From positions 12,031,764-12,095,763 of the forward strand of contig NC_066313.1 in the NCBI RefSeq assembly GCF_022539315.1: a DNA stretch of 64,000 nucleotides, written 5' to 3'. Numbering within the stretch: position 1 is the first letter of the stretch; each line of letters opens with the position of its first letter. The notes under the pieces are model-generated. The model was not told the DNA's origin. It saw only the letters and a list, made by a program, of their open reading frames with translations, and ran no database searches. This stretch comes from Serinus canaria. Lineage: Eukaryota > Chordata > Aves > Passeriformes > Fringillidae. Positions 49,691-60,690 of this stretch are shown one piece after another. The position numbers and the translations under genes are program-made.

Positions 49691-51275
49691 GCACAGTTTC
49701 CTTTCCCCCAGCTTTCTGCTGTTAGAAACACAAGATTTTCTGGGCTGGAACTTTTATATATAGTGAATGGTTTTTTTCTGCCTGAAGCTTAGTTGTGCAT
49801 GTGCTCTCCCTTGCCAGGTTGGTGTTCTGTCCCTTCTCTTTCACTGCATAAAGAGACTGGTGCTTTACCCTTTTCACTTTTTAAAAAATAATTCTTTTTT
49901 TCCCCACACTTTTTCATTATACCTGCTAGCTACCTGCAGGAGTTTTTTTTCTGTGAATTTTATAAACATAACACTTTATTTTTATATTTTTTTAAATCTA
50001 AATCACAGTTTAGTAGTACAATCTCATTAAAAATTGAAAAAGCCCCTGAAAAAAAAGATGAATTTCCCACAACTAGCTCAATGAGCAGGAAAAAAAAGAT
50101 CCTATGATCTGGAATCATTATAGATTTAGGGTAAAGGAAAAAAATCAATTATATAAGGATACTTCTACTTTGCAGCCAATTGGTATTTTAATTCCAGCAT
50201 AACTATTTTTTTATTAAAAAATGAGCAATGAATTTTAATTTATTTGATCAAATAAATGAGATTTATTTTTATATTAATTGTGTCTGACACACCTTTGGCT
50301 TCTCCATGCACAATCTACAGAAGACTAAGAACTGTTTCTCTCATTGTTTGCAAGTAGTACTTCCTGAGGTTTTGGAAAAATTCATTCATATATCATACTG
50401 TGATGTTTAAGAATTTAATGGATTGTGTAACTGTATCTCTTTATGGATCAAGTTAAGGCTGTTCAGTGGTTGAAGAACTTAATTTTTAAACATTTTTGGG
50501 GGGGTGGTGTTTAGCATAAATCACATTTGTTGTTTGTTTATGAGCAACAATTTTATTTAGCCCCATGCTGTGCTTTGAGGATATTTCTGGTTTAGGAATA
50601 CTTACCATAGAGCACAAGCAAGTGGTGCACATGGTTCTTCCATCCCTTTTAACTGGGCAATAATTTGATGGTGCTGTATACATTTATGCATTCCCACCTT
50701 TCCTCCACCAAGCAACATCAGGGCACTGGGCTCTGTGAATTTTGACTCACAAAGCACTGGCCTTTCTGCCCTGTAATTGGCAGTATCATATCTGCAAAGG
50801 ATTTAGATTAGGTTGCTTTCTGTCTAGCCTTGCTTGGAATTTTTTCCTGGCTATTCACAAAGGGATACACCATGCAGCTTACAGATTACAGTGCTACTTT
50901 AGATATAATATGATTTATTAACTGGTCTATTATCTAGCTTAACACATTTAGGAAAGGAAGCAAATGGAATTATTGGATTTATTAACACTTAAAAGTCCTT
51001 TGCTCGAATACTTTTACTGCACAAGATGGTTGTCTCACAGTTCTGTACAGGTCCCACTCAACACCAACATTTTAATGATTCTCTCCTGTCCTGTTGGCTT
51101 TTCCCCTTCCTCACATTGCCTACCAAACAGCACAGGATGTACTGCAAAGGATGCTTGTGTTTATTTAAAACCTTTAGTGGCTTTTATTCCAGAAATTGTT
51201 ACCACTAACCTAAGTCTCCTGCTTCACTCCTACCCCTTTTGAGAGGTGATGCTGTTGCTGCTGCCTCACATCTTA
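49691..51275. other. unique noncoding DNA
   Basis: No gene or repeat is recognised. Confidence 0.5.
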
Positions 51276-51787
51276 CTGCAGGGCTGCATCCAGCTCTGGG
51301 CTCCCAGCACAGCAGGACAGGGACCTGCTGGAGCCAGGCCAGAGGAGGCACCAAGGTGATCAGAGGGATGGAGCAGCTCTGCTGGGAGGAAAGGCTGAGA
51401 GAATTGGGATTGTTCAGCCTGGAAGAGAGCAGGCTCTGGGATGACCTCATTGTGACCTTCCAGCACCTGAAGGGAGCTCACAGAGAGACTGTTTGCAAGG
51501 GTCTGGAGTGACAGGACAAGGGGGAATGGTTTCAAAATGAAAGGGAGTAGGTTCATACCAGATATTAGGAAGAAATTTTTCACTGTGAGGGTGGTGGGTC
51601 ACTGGCACAATTTGCCTGGGGAACCTGTGGCTGCCCCATCCCTGGGAGTGTTCAATGCCAGGTTGGATGGGGCTCTGAGTAACCTGGCCTAGTGGGAGGT
51701 GTGCCTGTCCATGGTAGGGGTTTGAACTGAGTGATCTCTAAGGCCCCTTCATATCCAGGATCCAGGAATTCTATGGTTTTGTGATAT
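51276..51787 (+). repeat. CR1 LINE 3' ~510 bp, best copy in the window
   Basis: It starts in TGCAGGGCTGCATCCAGCTC and runs to the end (CTATGGTTTTGTGATA). Up to 51511 a forward frame shows the C-terminus of CR1 ORF2 (reverse-transcriptase protein), with IRGMEQLCWEERLRELGLFSL and DDLIVTFQHLKG. It continues after a frame break with KKFFTVRVVGHWHNLPGEPV and SLGVFNARLDGALSNLA, where a stop lies at about 51690, followed by the 3' UTR. It is 5'-truncated and defective. The near-identity of its first ~148 bp to 36873-37020 indicates a common, relatively young subfamily. Confidence 0.95.
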
Positions 51788-52320
51788 GGGACAGAATATT
51801 TGAATGTATCCCATGTGGATTTTAGTCTGTATGAAATGTAATAGATCTTCCTATTATCTTAAAAATAATTATATTTTCATAGAAATGTATTTAATAATTG
51901 CTGTATGTACTTAATATTTTCTTGTGATTGTCCTCTTAGGAGGCTCATAAAAGTAATTTAAAGCAGTACCAACAAACATACTGTGACTTGAAAAAAGGCA
52001 CTTCTTAATAACCTTACTGAAGTAGGGGCCATTGTTTGAGAAAAGCATTACTCTTATTACTCTCCTATATAATTTTAACCAGAAAATGTGACATAGAGCT
52101 AACAGGCTGGTAATGGTAAATTTATTCCTAAAACTTTTTCAGAGTACTTTATGAACCCTTCTCTGTAATGTCCTCAAACCTTTAAAAAGATATATTGTTT
52201 ATTGGAAGTTCAGGATTACTAAGTCTTCAAGATGGGTGAGTAATTACTGAAAATTTATAACAGCCAACATATTGCTGTGTAGACACTGGCATTACTTTTC
52301 CTTTAAAATTAACAACTCAC
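51788..52320. other. unique AT-rich noncoding DNA
   Basis: Nothing is recognised. Confidence 0.5.
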
Positions 52321-52575
52321 ATGCAGTAGCTTCGATTCCTCAGTTAGTAAGACATCAGTTTCAAAATACAAACGTGGTTTTTAGCCATTCAATCATTTTT
52401 ACGGGTGAGTTTCAGGCCCGGTGCTGCAGAACCACGTGGTGGAGCTGTTGAATAAATTTGGGTTCTCGCAGCATCACCCTGGGTGAGCTCTGTGTTAGAG
52501 CTGCTGCCGTTCCTGTTATCTGCGTGTGTGAACCTGCCTGCTCACATCTGCTGGGCAAAACGAGGGCCTGAATGC
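52321..52575. promoter_or_regulatory. CpG-enriched patch with perfect E-box palindrome
   Basis: Nine CpG dinucleotides fall between 52332 and 52562, against almost none per 250 bases in the surrounding kilobases. At 52431-52440 the sequence is ACCACGTGGT, a perfect ten-base palindrome containing the CACGTG E-box. No exon is visible. A retained CpG cluster in an otherwise CpG-poor region suggests either an unmethylated regulatory element or a younger insertion. The regulatory reading is inference. Confidence 0.4.
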
Positions 52576-52696
52576 AGAGACAGATGCTGACAGTTCCTTC
52601 AGACACAGGTTCAGAGGCAGAGAAACCCAAAATGAAATAAATGCACTCCAGGCCAATCAGACCAGAATGCACCTTCCTATCAAATGTACAAAGGAC

Positions 52697-52997
52697 GATG
52701 TTGTAATTGATGACTTTGTCTTTTTTTTCCCCTTAGAAATAATTTTTATAGCAAGCAGCAGTGCATCTTTCTTTAACCTACATTTATTTAGTTTTGATTG
52801 GAGAAACACCCTTGAATGGAGAAAACACCCATGACACCCTTGATGATGTTGCAATTGATGACTTTAATTGTCTTTTTTCCCCCTTAGAAATAATTTTTAT
52901 AGCAAGCAGCAGTGCAACATACATTTCTTTACATACATCTTTCTTTAACGTACATTTATTTACTTTTGAATGGAGAAACGCCCTTGACACAGATGTG
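52697..52997 (+). repeat. 148-bp tandem duplication
   Basis: GATGTTGTAATTGATGACTT at 52697 and GATGTTGCAATTGATGACTT at 52845 start two copies. The copies share the pyrimidine run, TTAGAAATAATTTTTATAGC, AAGCAGCAGTGCA, CATCTTTCTTTAACSTACAT and TGGAGAAACRCCCTTGA. The second copy has an extra ~20-base ACATACATTTCTTTACATAC-type insertion, and the first has an extra AATGGAGAAAACACCC stretch. Each copy keeps a T/C-rich tract ending in TTAG (AG at 52736 and 52887) that looks like a 3' splice acceptor. Confidence 0.9.
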
Positions 52998-55840
52998 TGT
53001 TCATCCTCTAACATGGTAAGCATGTAATGTAGTTCAGTAAGAGAAACACTCTCAGTTCATTTCAGATGGCCCAAATATTTTCCCTATTAATATTGCTCTG
53101 TTATTTTCCTACTCAGATTCTACATAAGTCTGGGTTATGTTTAAATCTATTTTGGGGAGGCTGCAAAGAAACCTCAAGCACCCACAAGACATTCACAATT
53201 TCCTGAATAATGATTGAATCTTTGAGCCTCTGAGACTGCATGTGCTTTAGGAGAGATGAGTGAATAATAGCAATGCAGCCATCTGGCTGATGGTGGAAGC
53301 TTCAAGAGTCCCTGTGTGTGCAGGATTTGTGTCTGTTCTTTGGAGTAATAAAAGGCAATCTCAGAATCAGTTTGCGTAGTCTGTCTCTTTTCAGGGTATT
53401 GGTTTGATGTATATTTGTGAACTAGAACATGGAAGAATTCTCATAAAACAGTCAAAGGAGGCAAAGCTAGAAATTTATGTGTAAACACAGCATGGTGTGA
53501 AATTACCAATGGACTGCTCTGCCTGCAGCCAAAAATCTTTGTCTTGGATCAGTAAGAGCTAGAATGCTCATGTCCATTTGTCTCCTGCCAAATCAAATGT
53601 CTCTCTGTGCTGCTGACAAAGGTCTTTCTTTCTTAATTTTAAAATTATGAAAACATATGTTTAATGCAAATATAACAAACCACTAATATTTCTAGGCATT
53701 TTACCTGCTGTGTAACTGTTCCCTGTGTTTCTTTTTACATACATCAGACTTCAGATTTTCCCCAAAATTGCATATTTGAAGCATTAGCTGTACTTATATT
53801 CCATGGTTCAGACAATACAATTAATACCAGATGATGTCAAAATTTGACGTGGTAAGAAGGTTTATACCAGATGATGTGCACATAAAACCCCACAATTACT
53901 GACGCTCTAACTTTTATGCTCACTGTTAGAGAGCATAAAATTTAGAGTTTAAGTCTTGCAGCTGATGTTTTTTGTGTATTTGGCCCAAGTTCTAATGCCA
54001 AATCAATGTGACTCTGTCTCCCTGGTGTTGTTTCAGGTGCCTGTAAACATAACCTGAGCTGACTTGAACTATTATCATCACAGAACAATGGGCAGCTAAT
54101 TTATTAACAGTTCAAGACACAATACCCAAACAAAAATAATTTCTAGGAACTACAACAACATTGCAGTCTTTTACATGTCATTTTATACCCATAAAGAAAG
54201 GTAAATAATTTTTATATAAAGAGGATTGAGAGGATTGAAATCTTTTAAAGACTCATACAGGTTAAAAACACAAATACATTTCAATGTTGTATGAACTTTG
54301 ATGTAAGTTAGTTTAAAGTGATATAAAAACCAATTTATGCTTCAAACCAGCTTATAACCTAAACCCAGAGCAGTTCATAGACCTGCAAATATGGTTTTGC
54401 CCCTGCCAGGGGCTGTGGTGAGTCCCAGTGGGGACGGGACTGACAGCCCCAGGCAGTCCTAGCTGGACAAACAACCCCCAGGAATTTTGGGATTATCAGC
54501 TCTCTTCTCTTCCCTAGCAGCAGGGGGAAGTAAGCAGGTGAGGATGGGAAAACATATCAAAATAAATCCAAGACAGACTCCAGCACTGAGAAGGAAGTGA
54601 GTGCGCCACCATCATCAGCTCCTTCATGTGAAGACCTCAGTGCACTGGTGACTTGCCTCCACTGTGTCCTGGCCCACATCCTTGCACAGCATTTCAGGGT
54701 TGACTGTGAAATCCAAAGGGCCACTGAAGGAGTAACCCCAACATGAGGGGTAGATTGCAGGCTCAAGGCTGGTATTTTTTGTATAACATTTAAGATGTAC
54801 TATAACTTGGGCTTTTCTGCATTCAGATACTTTGGATTGTGGAAGTAATAGGAGATTGGTTGTGTTAGCAAGATATTCTTGGTTCTACACTCATGGTCTG
54901 TTACATATTGACTGTAACAGAACTTTGGTAATATAAGCTGAATCAAAATTAGAAATTTATTGCAAGTGTAATTAATTTTGCTTTTCATGACAGAATGCTG
55001 GAAATGGTTGGTTTGCAACCCTTCCCCTAAGACTGTTTTACCTCCCTGGTGATGTTTCAAGATTTTACAATACTTTCACAGTCCACACTGAAAAATTACT
55101 TGCCCATGCAGTTATATTCTAAGCAGATCCTTAAAAGTGACACCAAAAATTTGCAAGGATTTTTTTCCCAGGAACCTTTCTTTCAGTTAGCATGTCAGCA
55201 GAAGTGTACAGGCACTATGGAATGACCAGATCCTGCAGAACACAGCATCATCATGACAGTCAAAATACAGGTGTCTCACAGGAGTGTTTAACAAGCAGAC
55301 TGCATATTTGTGTACCCATATTATGTACTTGTGATGACTTTCAAAGTTAATTTCCCTGATGGTGGCATATCTGCAACAGAAGGGAGCTGGAGAGAGAATC
55401 CTTCTTAGATTTCCACACTGCTGGGTATCATATCCTCACCTGGTGAGGTTTGAATATGGGTTGCTTGGAAGGAAGAAATTTCAGATAGAATTTCAATTCC
55501 AGATAGAGGGTTTCTCCCTGGCACAAGCGGTTACATGAGTTAAAACATGTAATTTAAAACACACGTCTACACTCACATGGCTGGCCACAAAGATGGCCAC
55601 AGAGGAAACACACAGCACTTGGCACAAGCAAAAACTGCACCAATGTCCCCATCCTGTCTCCATCTGATCAGGATGAAGTTCATTTGGATGGAAATACATT
55701 CCCATGTATAACAAGGCTTCCTCCTGTAGCTGGGCTTGGGTGTGTGGTCCGTCAGTACCCTTAGTACTCCTGATAGGTGTCAGCAGAACACAAAAGCCTC
55801 CAGAGTCCTGCAGCCCAAATCTGGCTGCTGGTTTGCAAAT
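52998..55840. other. unique noncoding DNA
   Basis: No gene is recognised. The part 54390-54760 is GC-richer, with a few CpGs (near 54435 and 54604), but matches no repeat or exon that I know. An inverted repeat lies at 53905-53947. Confidence 0.5.
53905..53947. repeat. 17-bp inverted repeat
   Basis: CTCTAACTTTTATGCTC (53905-53921) faces GAGCATAAAATTTAGAG (53931-53947) across a nine-base loop, with two mismatches. It would form a stable hairpin. No surrounding sequence identifies it as a terminator, small RNA or transposon end. Confidence 0.8.
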
Positions 55841-55910
55841 AGACACACACATACACAGGCACAGACACAGGCACAGACACAGGCACAGACTCACACAGAC
55901 ACAGGCACAG
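55841..55910 (+). repeat. 12-bp ACACAGGCACAG minisatellite
   Basis: Four to five units of ACACAGGCACAG with a shorter CA-rich lead-in (ACACACACATACACAGGC). Open frames across it give artificial His-Arg or Cys-Leu repeats. Confidence 0.92.
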
Positions 55911-56489
55911 TGAGGATTCCTCCCATAACTCAGTGCTCACAGTGACTGGTTCTGAATTCTCTTGCCTCTGGTTACTCCCTGCACAGAGAGACACACCTAC
56001 ACGTTCCCATCAACTCCCAGACTCCATCACCCCTCTGGAGACAGCCTGGAACTCTTTTTCTATTTAGTATCTCATTCCTTCAGGCTTCATCTCTTTCCCA
56101 GGGGTGCAAACATCTGCCTCCTAAGCCACTTGCCTTTTGCCCCAGCTATCCTGGCTTGATACTGGCTGGTAAAAACACAGACACAGCTCTGGCCATTTCA
56201 GCTGCCAGCATCACACACATCTGGGACACTGTGACCCACAGCCCAGCTCCAGTTAGTGGCACCCACACTGCCAGACAGTGCACACAGAATAGAAAGCCTC
56301 TCACTCAGGAAAATCCTTAGAAATAGAGTTTAATGCCAGGATAGCACAGACTACACTGATCAGGCACAGGGCATAGCCACAAGAGTGAGTTAACCAGCAT
56401 CCACTTACTCACAGACAGTTCCTTTGATTGCCTAATCCATCTGTTTTCCCAGGATTTTTCCTCCATGAGTTATCTTGATCCTGCCTTGG
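55911..56489. other. GC-richer noncoding DNA abutting an LTR
   Basis: It directly adjoins the U5 end of the minus-sense LTR that follows, so it occupies the place of a retroviral interior. A primer-binding site is not recognisable next to the LTR end, and no coding motif is seen. It may be internal ERV sequence of a short element, or simply flanking DNA. Confidence 0.35.
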
Positions 56490-57066
56490 AGTGAATTGAG
56501 CTTGGCTGGACAGCCCATGCCCACTGAGCCACTTTATCACTCCCCTCTTCAGCAGGACAGGGTGTAGGAGAAAATAGGATGAAAAAGGCTTCACTGATCA
56601 AGGGGAATAAATTTAATAATACAAGAAGAAAGATGTGCATGTGGAAGAAAAGGTAGACAAAAGATTTTATTCTTTCCATCAGCAGGCAATAGACAATAAC
56701 TTCCAAGGAAGCAGGGCTTCATCACACACAGTTGTTTTGGAATGCAAACATTGTAAATAACAAATGGCCCCCTCTTCCCTCCTCCTTTCTTTTTGCTTTT
56801 ACTGCCAAACAGGCTTCCTATGGTGTGGCATGTCCCTTTGGCCAGATGTCCTGGCTAAGTTGCCTCCCAAGACCTTGCTCACAGCCAGCCTGGTGGTGTG
56901 AGAGGGGCAGTGCTGGGGAGATGGCCTTGATGGGAGCCCTGCCCAGCAGCAGCCAAAACCATTGTGTGTTCTCAACACCTTTCTACCTACATATACAAAG
57001 CCCAGCACTGTCAGGGTTGCTATGGGGAAAATTATCTCCATTCAGCCAGAGCTACCAAAACCTTCC
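56490..57066 (-). mobile_element. ERV LTR (~575 bp), same family as 47392
   Basis: The plus strand shows, in reversed order, the landmarks of the LTR at 47392-47926: CACTTTATCACTCCCCTCTT and CAGCAGGACAGGGTGTAGGAG near the U5 end, then CATGTCCCTTTGGCCAGATG, TCCTGGCTAAGTTGCCTCCC, GTGTGTTCTCAACACC and CTATGGGGAAAATTATCTCC, with the U3 tip at about 57066. The TATA region has been lost. The two copies are in opposite orientation and too diverged to be one provirus. Confidence 0.75.
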
Positions 57067-57097
57067 ATTTCTCTGCCTTTGTCTTCTCCACTAAATA

Positions 57098-57160
57098 TAA
57101 AATCAGAGTAGTTTGGCTTGGAAGTGTCCTTCAAAATCATCTATTCCAACCACCCTGTTG
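57098..57160 (-). repeat. CR1 LINE 3' tip
   Basis: TATAAAATCAGAGTAGTTTGG, then CTTGGAAGTGTCCTTCAAAATC and ATCTATTCCAACCACCC is the antisense of the last ~60 bases of CR1. It begins about 30 bp beyond the LTR tip. Confidence 0.8.
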
Positions 57161-60100
57161 TATTTTTTTTCTAGAACAACAAAAACTTTTTCTGAGTGAC
57201 CATTTTAATCCAATCAAGTTCGGAATGGCTTTGTGTCCTGAAAGGTTAGCAAGGTAAAGCTGATTCCCATGGATATTCCCAAGAAAAAGGAGGAAAGGAA
57301 GCAAAAATTCTACCAAAGGAGCCTTTATGAGACTGTTGTGGTTTTTGTAGAATTCTGTCTCCCAGTATGGACTTGTGTCTGCAAGTATAAAGTACTGCTT
57401 ATATTTTGTGGAAACCAGGAAAAAAACCAAAAGAATTCTTTAGTCATGGAGAGGTTTATTATTTTGCTTTTTTTAATTAAGGGTTTTGGCAGAGGGTTTG
57501 TTTTGTTCAGTTGATTTTGGGTTGCCTTTTTTTTTTTTATTTAAGGCTTGCAAAGTCAATTTCCAGACTGCAAATTATTTTCTATTTTAATTAGATATGT
57601 AATTAAACAGCAGCATTATTAGTTTAATTTGCTCATTTTTTGAGTTGTCTTTACCGTATTCAATGAAAACAAAACTGTTAAAAGAGCAAAAATGACTTGT
57701 AATTTGCAGTATGTCATATTTGCAAAGCAATATACCAAATAGAGGTAAAAGAGAAAGGCTGGAGATAAGATCAGCTTTTCTGTGATTGGCTTTCTTAGGT
57801 AAACTTCACAGTTAAATGACACAGTGGTGTCTTTAAATGGCCATGGTAAAACTCAGCACCCACGTGTGATCATTGTTATGAACATATTAAATGAACTTCT
57901 GAGAGCAGCAAGAGAAGACTGGGGAGGCACAGCTTATGAGGAAAAAATGGTGACTAACTTGGAAGGAGGTGGTTAGAAAAAGAAAAGTTATATTCTGTCA
58001 ACTAGTCATTTAGTTGTGAATTTAATGGAGAATTTCAGTAAGCATTTGAAAAAAAGGAATATTTGAAGAAAATAATAAAAAAATAATTTAACTTATTTTA
58101 ATAATTTTTATAGCATTAATTTTATGTTTTAATTTTTTTTTGTTTATGGTTAATAAAAGAATACTTGCATCTTTTATCTGTTTTCAAATAAAAATAGATC
58201 AAGTTTTTATGAATGTTTAGTTTTAAGGCCTTTCTTTTCCACATTTTTTTCCTTTTTAGTATGCTATTCCAGTTCAGGGGGGTCTCATGTTTACTTTTCT
58301 GGGTTTTATTTAAAATCTCTGTCCACAAGCCCACAAGGACTTCCGTTAGTTTCCACTGGCTTTCTATTGAAGAGCAATACCAATGCAAAAAGGTACATGT
58401 CTTCTGTATATGACCAAAGGTTCTGAATCCCTCTCATACTGGATAATGCCTTTAGTTTTCCTAAGGGGCAAAGAAGATTTAAATTAGAATTTTTTTTTAA
58501 TGTCTCTTCTTAAAAAAAAATTGCAATCATTAATAAAACAACTTTTAGGTCACTTTTATTAAGAATCATCATATTGGATTTCCATTCCATTTACAAATGT
58601 AGTGCACAACACACAAAATAATTTTCATGCCGTCCAGGCAAAGAATGATTCTTGTTATAAACCAGAGCAAAAGAGAATTCCTCAGAATAATATAACTCTT
58701 AGCAATCTAAAAAATCAAGGATGAAAGGAAACTGGCAGCAAATCAGTTTGAGAAGGTCATGATGATTATAATATAGAAATAGCATGAAAGTAATTATAGG
58801 ACTTTTTTTAAAGTGTTTGGAATAATTTTCTCTTTCTGAGTTCAAGAGGACAAAACCTGTTTCATGATGAATAACTTCTAAATGACAGCTTTGAGGGACA
58901 GTATAAACAGTTTATTTTTTTAATCTTAGTTTTGTACAGACTATGCACACACACAGACATTATTTTACAAATTACAGCCACACATTTACTTTATTAGTGA
59001 CTAACTTCTAAGAGACACTGTATACCCTTTGCTCTTGCAAAGTTACACATCGTAGAAAGCATTTGACAAAGGTTAAAAATCTGTCCTCAAAACTTATGTA
59101 GGCTGCATATTGACTCTTGCAGTAAATAGCAATTAAAAAAATAGGTCATAGTTAGCATGAAGGTCAGCAGATGTTGTTCATATTACTTAACCTATTCCAA
59201 CTGTAAAGAGCATTCCATGCAATACTTCAAAAATATTTAGAGAAATAAATGGACAGAATTGACAGGGTGATGATACTAAAACACAGGCTTGACAAGTGAG
59301 TCATAATGAAATTCAGGAAAGTTTCTCTAGAATTCTTTGAGATATCAAGCAGGTAACAAAATGGTAAGAGGTGCAAATTAAAAATTAAAAACTGGAAATA
59401 TTGTTGCTATCCAAGATAGGAAGCTTTACAGAAACTTAGGGTAATCTGCTGGGATGTTCTCTCACAAACCAGGGGCACATTCCACTTTATTTATTTGGTC
59501 AAGACAAGTAATGCTGTGAATGCAATAAATATTCATAGGATTATAAGGGTTTATCTCTACTTGAATAGTGAAAATAACTTTATTCTCTTGCATACTTTAT
59601 GTACAAACTTCTGTGGCTAATCTATAACCCTCCTGCTTTCAATTTTTCCTTTTTCTGTGCAAGGGCCAATATTATAAGTATTTTTAAAAGGTTTATAAAA
59701 TATCTTCAGAAAATAGTGGTAACTTTCTCTAGCTAAATAATCTTGTGGATTGACCTCAGTAATTTAATAGAGATTGAGAATACAGTTAACTTTTTCTGCT
59801 TGCTCTAATGAGTTGGCTAACTTTACCTGGCCCTTAGAAGCACTTCTGTTGTGTTTTCCCCAGTAAATGCATCGAACACAGGTAATTTTCTTCTTTTGGA
59901 TCCTATTTTAAAGTTTTATTATGTTATGGATTTGTTGATCACAATTTGTGTCTTGTAAGATTCTTTCATTTGTTTTCCTTTTTTGTGTATGCATACAAAA
60001 AAAAGGAAATATTATCTATTCATATCCTAATATCACCAGATGTGCTGTCACTTCTCACTACATGGTGCATTTTCTTCATCAAAACTGAAGCTCTTGAATT

Positions 60101-60244
60101 TTCATTAAAGTTTTTAGTTATCTTTACCTTGGCCTCTTTTCTATCCTCTAGCTCCAATTTTGAGGTTTTTCCATGAAAAAATTTTACATGGAACTCTCTC
60201 TTTTATTTTATGACTCTGAGTTTCTACATTGCTCTTTTGATATA
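57161..60244. other. unique AT-rich noncoding DNA
   Basis: About 3 kb without a recognised repeat or gene. T-rich runs occur at 57528-57540 and 58130-58142. Confidence 0.5.
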
Positions 60245-60690
60245 TCATAAAATCATAGAATGGCCTGGGTTGGAAGGGACCTTAAAGACCACCCAGTTCC
60301 ATCCCCCTGCCATGGAGCAGGGACACCTTCCACCAGACCAGGTTGCTCTGAGCTCCATCCAGCCTGGACTTGAACACTTCCAGGGATGGGGCACCCACAA
60401 CTTCTCTGGGCAACCTGTGCCAGTACCTCACCACCCTCACAGCAAAGAAACTTTTCCAAATCTCTGGTGTAAACCTACTCTCTTTCAGTTTGAAGCCATT
60501 CCCCCTTGTCCTACCACTCCAGGCACTTTCTTGTTGTCTCCCTTTGGGCACTGGAAGACTGCAATGAGATCACCCCAAAGCCTTCTCTTTTCCAGACTGA
60601 ACATTCCCAACTCAGCCTTTCCTCACAGCAGAGCTGCTCCATCCCTCTGATCATCTTGTTGTCCTCCTCTGTGCTTGCTCTACATCCCTC
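60245..60690 (-). repeat. CR1 LINE 3' ~445 bp, reversed
   Basis: It begins on the plus strand with TCATAAAATCATAGAATGGC and CTGGGTTGGAAGGGACCTTA. On the minus strand the frame 60551-60282 gives the ORF2 C-terminus: [38 protein letters not shown] and [18 protein letters not shown]. Further 5' (60680-60560) the segment MIRGMEQLCCEERLS is visible, with a frame shift. The copy is 5'-truncated and defective, in the same broad subfamily as 51276-51787. Confidence 0.94.

Noticed and set aside
52325..52345. CTTCGATTCCTCAG as a tRNA T-arm
   Set aside because: The flanking sequence does not fold into acceptor, D and anticodon arms.
55493..55945. Frames with Cys-Leu or His-Arg repeats
   Set aside because: They are produced by the 12-bp minisatellite at 55841-55910.
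60210..60650. 146-codon plus-strand open frame, proline- and histidine-rich
   Set aside because: It is antisense to the CR1 copy at 60245-60690, whose true frame lies on the minus strand.
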